Shown here: piece by piece, positions 9,693 through 12,070 of the stretch | How the letters are laid out: the number at the start of each line of letters is the position of its first letter | Position numbering within the stretch: position 1 is the stretch's first letter | From: Micromonosporaceae bacterium | Lineage (GTDB): Bacteria > Actinomycetota > Actinomycetes > Mycobacteriales > Micromonosporaceae | Assembly (NCBI GenBank): GCA_019689695.1 | Contig: JADGHA010000084.1 | Span: forward strand, 1-12,070 | Direction: 5' to 3' | DNA: 12,070 bases | Translations under genes and position numbers: made by a program | Notes under the pieces: model-generated | Database searches by the model: none | What the model saw: only the letters and a program-made list of their open reading frames with translations | Told to the model about the DNA's origin: nothing

Positions 9693-9795
9693 GTCACATG
9701 TTCGACATAAGTGTCTGCGATCCTGGGGGGCGTTTGGGAAGCAATCTGGGCGGCAAAGCCCTGGCCTTCCTCCACGGATGAGAGGAACATGTGAC
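9693..9795 (+). repeat. 11-bp inverted repeat bracketing the gntR leader
   Basis: GTCACATGTTC (9693-9703) and its exact reverse complement GAACATGTGAC (9785-9795) are separated by 81 bases. Each arm contains the palindrome ACATGT. The right arm touches the Shine-Dalgarno (AGAGGA, 9781-9786) and covers the GTG start of gntR. It could be a pair of operators for a looping repressor, or a long-range stem hiding the gntR start in the mRNA. Confidence 0.6.
9698..9708. promoter_or_regulatory. GntR/FCD-like operator candidate ATGT-TCG-ACAT
   Basis: ATGTTCGACAT has the GT-N3-AC core with symmetric flanks that is typical of FadR/VanR-subfamily operators. It lies 83 bp before the gntR start, so autoregulation is plausible. 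A second small dyad, GACA-TAAG-TGTC (9704-9715), overlaps it. Assignment to the neighbouring GntR protein is inference. Confidence 0.4.
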
Positions 9796-10492
9796 TATGC
9801 AGAATGTTGTAGAGCAGGAGCAGCTGCCTGAGGCGGCCACCCTGCTCGACACGCTGCGTATGGCGATCTACCACGGCGAGCTGACGCCCGGCCAGCGCCT
9901 GATCGAGGCGGAGGTGGCCAGCCGCTACGACGCGTCCCGGGGCGCGGTGCGCGAGGCGCTCGCGCTGCTGAGCAACGAGGGCCTCGTCGTGCGGGAGCGC
10001 AATCGCGGTGCCCGGGTGCGGCCGGTCTCGCTCGAAGAGGCGATCGAGATCACCGAGGCGCGGGCCGTGCTGGAGGGGCTGTGCGCGGCGAAGGCGGCGG
10101 AGGCGATCACCGCGCGGGAGCGGCGCGAGCTCAAGGCGCTGGCCACGCCGATGTCCGACGCGGTGCGCAAGAACGACATCATCGTCTACAACCAGACCAG
10201 CCAGCAGGTGCACATCCGGGTTCGCGAGATCGCGAAGCAGGCGACGGTGAGCGCCCTGCTGGACCGGCTGCGCTACCAGAGCGTCCGGTACCAGTTCCAC
10301 GTGGCGCTGCTACCCGGCCGCCCGGCCCAGGGGCTGAAGGAGCACCTGGCCATCATCAACGCCGTCTGCTCCGGCGACCCGGACGCAGCCGAGAAAACGA
10401 TGCGCGAGCACCTGTTCAGCGTCATCGAGGCGCTGCGCCGGCTCGCCGAGCTCGGGCCGTCGCCGCTGATGCCTCCGACGCCCTGGAGATAG
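9791..10492 (+). CDS. GntR-family transcriptional regulator, FCD (FadR/VanR) type
   Basis: Ligand-responsive DNA-binding regulator, probably a repressor of the surrounding catabolic genes. The winged helix-turn-helix occupies about 17-77 (LRMAIYHGELTPGQRLIEAE, SRGAVREALALLSNEGLV, RERNRGARVRPVS). An alpha-helical FCD ligand domain follows at about 85-215. Three histidines of the usual metal site are present (His141, His185 in KEHL, His207 in REHL), but the expected Asp or Asn four or five residues before the first His is not seen (TSQQVH). Length 233 residues is normal. Starts: GTG at 9791 (SD AGAGGA at 9781-9786, 4-base spacer) or ATG at 9797 (10-base spacer); the choice is open. The kinase gene begins 9 bases after the stop in the same frame. 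The effector could be an aromatic acid or a ring-cleavage product. Confidence 0.92.
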   Translation: MTMQNVVEQEQLPEAATLLDTLRMAIYHGELTPGQRLIEAEVASRYDASRGAVREALALLSNEGLVVRERNRGARVRPVSLEEAIEITEARAVLEGLCAAKAAEAITARERRELKALATPMSDAVRKNDIIVYNQTSQQVHIRVREIAKQATVSALLDRLRYQSVRYQFHVALLPGRPAQGLKEHLAIINAVCSGDPDAAEKTMREHLFSVIEALRRLAELGPSPLMPPTPWR

Positions 10493-10501
10493 CGGGCAGC
10501 G

Positions 10502-12070
10502 GTGTCATCCCAGTCGATCCGCAGCAGGCCGCGACCGGTGCCGGGCGGCGCGGCCAAGGCGGGCGCCGGGCCGGGGTACGGCAGCGGATCACGAGGGATG
10601 GGCCGGAAGGGCCGGGGGGCGAAAGGATCCTCGGCCTGGCAGGACGACCTGTTCCGCCGGCTGGCCGTCTCCGCCCCGGCCGGTCTGGTGGTGGTGGACC
10701 GGGATGGGACCCTGCGGCTGTGCAATGACGAGGCCACCCGGATCCTCGGCGACGTGGAGCGACTCCCGGATGCGCTGCTGGCCGCCCTCGACCGGGACCC
10801 GGCCGGCGACGGTGGCGAGCCGGTGGTCCTCGAGCGTGGCCTGCGCCGGCTGGAGGTGGAGTGCCGGCCGGTGCCGGCGCCGTCCCTGTCGCCGCTGCGG
10901 GCGGCCTGGCTGACCGACGTGACGCGGGACCGGCGGGTGCGCCGCCGGCTGGCCGCCATCGCCCGGGCGTCGTCCAGCGTCGCGGCCGTCGGCAACCTGG
11001 CCGCCACCCTGGACGCCGTGGCGGCCGAGGTGGTCCGGGCCGACGAGGTCGCGGCGGTGCAGGTCATCACCCTGGACGACACCGGGACGCGGATCCGGCT
11101 GCTGGGCACCGCCGGGTTCCGCGACACCAGCGACTTCATCCCCAAGCTGCACCGCTGCCAGCAGCTCGGCGCGGAGCTGAAGATGCTCACCGCGGCGGCG
11201 ACGGGGAAGGTGGTCACCGTCCCGCACCGCAAGCCGCAGGTGCTCAGCGATCCGCGGTGGGCGCCGCTGCACGAGATCATGGGGCAGCCGGACTGGGACA
11301 GCTACGTCGGGGTGCCGCTGATCGTGGATGGGCGCACGATCGGCGTGCTCAACGCCTTCTGCACGCCCCGCGAGCAACCGCCGAGCGCCGAGGACATCGC
11401 CTTCCTGGTGGCGATGGCCGAGCACGCCGCCCTCGCCGTCGATCGTGCCGAGCTGGTCAGCGCGGCCGAGATGCAGGCGCGCCGCGAGGAGCGGCACCGG
11501 GTCGCGGCCGACCTGCACGACTCGGTCGTCCAACAGGTGTTCTCCATCAAGATGCGGGCCGAGGCGCTGCGGCTGGGCATCGAGCGGGAGGGCGGGGTCC
11601 CGCCCGAGTCCCTGGGTGAGCACGTGGAGGCGCTGGCCGCCTCGTCCCAGCTTGCCCTGGACGACCTGCGGGCACTGATCCACGAGCTGCGTCCGGGTGG
11701 GCTGGCGGACAAGGGGCTCATCGGCGCGGTGGCGGCCTGGGTCGAGTCGGTCGGCGCCCGTACCGGAATGGAAGTGACCTTCCGCAGCGACCTGGAGTTC
11801 CTGGCGCTGCCTCCCAACCTGGAGGACGATGTCTACCGCATCGTCCAGGAGGCGCTGCACAACGTCGTCAAGCACGCCGAGGCGACCGCGGTGACGGTGC
11901 AGCTTGCCGTCCTCGGCGTCAGCAACGACCTGCTGGTGATCGACATCGAGGACAACGGCGTCGGGTTCCGCCGGCAGCCGCAGTCCACCGGGTCCCTCGG
12001 CATGCTGTCCATGCGGGAGCGCGCGCAGCGCTGGGGCGGCAGCGTGGTGCTGCGCAGCAGGGCGGGCAGG
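10502..12070 (+). CDS. Cytosolic PAS-like/GAF sensor histidine kinase, NarL-partner class (3' end cut)
   Basis: Sensor kinase running off the right edge: 523 codons are visible and probably only the last 10-20 are missing. There is no transmembrane segment or signal peptide. Order: a Gly/Arg/Ser-rich N terminus, a PAS-like domain about 46-135 (AGLVVVDRDGTLRLCNDEA), a GAF domain about 155-310 (DSYVGVPLIVDGRTIGVLNAF near its end), then HisKA_3 with the phospho-accepting His339 in LHDSVVQQ. That last motif also satisfies the DxxxQ phosphatase motif. The ATPase domain shows an N-box at EALHNVVKHA (Asn454), a G1 box DNGVGF (484-489) and SLGMLSMRERA. Start GTG at 10502 lies 9 bases after gntR; ATG at 10598 would remove the basic, glycine-rich tail and is a fair alternative. 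Neither has a strong Shine-Dalgarno. Likely partner: the response regulator at 6112-6825. Confidence 0.9.
   Translation, partial: MSSQSIRSRPRPVPGGAAKAGAGPGYGSGSRGMGRKGRGAKGSSAWQDDLFRRLAVSAPAGLVVVDRDGTLRLCNDEATRILGDVERLPDALLAALDRDPAGDGGEPVVLERGLRRLEVECRPVPAPSLSPLRAAWLTDVTRDRRVRRRLAAIARASSSVAAVGNLAATLDAVAAEVVRADEVAAVQVITLDDTGTRIRLLGTAGFRDTSDFIPKLHRCQQLGAELKMLTAAATGKVVTVPHRKPQVLSDPRWAPLHEIMGQPDWDSYVGVPLIVDGRTIGVLNAFCTPREQPPSAEDIAFLVAMAEHAALAVDRAELVSAAEMQARREERHRVAADLHDSVVQQVFSIKMRAEALRLGIEREGGVPPESLGEHVEALAASSQLALDDLRALIHELRPGGLADKGLIGAVAAWVESVGARTGMEVTFRSDLEFLALPPNLEDDVYRIVQEALHNVVKHAEATAVTVQLAVLGVSNDLLVIDIEDNGVGFRRQPQSTGSLGMLSMRERAQRWGGSVVLRSRAGR

Noticed and set aside
10589..11875. A 428-codon open frame antisense to the histidine kinase
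   Set aside because: The product shows no family signature and reads as a mirror of the GC-rich kinase codons. The sense frame has all kinase motifs.

Overview
The window is high-GC DNA with frequent GTG starts, short intergenic gaps and Shine-Dalgarno sites of the AGGAGG type. Together with the protein families present, this points to an actinomycete; I cannot name the family with confidence. The window looks chromosomal. I see no mobile element, tRNA, rRNA or CRISPR.

Layout, left to right. (1) cydA-cydB (+), a cytochrome bd quinol oxidase. (2) A convergent LigM-like tetrahydrofolate-dependent aryl-O-demethylase (-), whose 3' end overlaps cydB. (3) A 389-bp control region holding a perfect 18-bp palindrome. 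(4) metF-like and purU (+), divergent from ligM. (5) An operon on the minus strand: galB (4-oxalomesaconate hydratase), ligK (4-carboxy-4-hydroxy-2-oxoadipate aldolase) and a NarL-type response regulator. (6) A short divergent promoter region. (7) ligA-ligB (+), the extradiol protocatechuate/gallate-type dioxygenase. (8) A GntR/FCD regulator (+). (9) A cytosolic PAS-like/GAF histidine kinase (+), cut by the right window edge.

How the genes fit together (inference from family functions). LigM would move the methyl group of vanillate or 3-O-methylgallate onto tetrahydrofolate. The MetF-like protein would oxidise 5-methyl-THF to methylene-THF. After a FolD step encoded elsewhere, PurU would hydrolyse 10-formyl-THF to formate and free THF. 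The demethylated phenol is opened by LigAB. GalB and LigK then take 4-oxalomesaconate to pyruvate and oxaloacetate.

The two enzymes needed only for the protocatechuate route (LigC dehydrogenase and LigI lactonase) are absent from the window. The set that is present, LigM + LigAB + GalB + LigK, matches what 3-O-methylgallate/gallate needs, apart from a possible tautomerase and a transporter. A compact lignin-aromatic O-demethylation and 4,5-cleavage island with its own C1 disposal genes, GntR repressor candidate and two-component pair is unusual for an actinomycete, where protocatechuate normally goes through 3,4-cleavage. This is the main point of interest. The cydAB pair is probably just the neighbouring locus.
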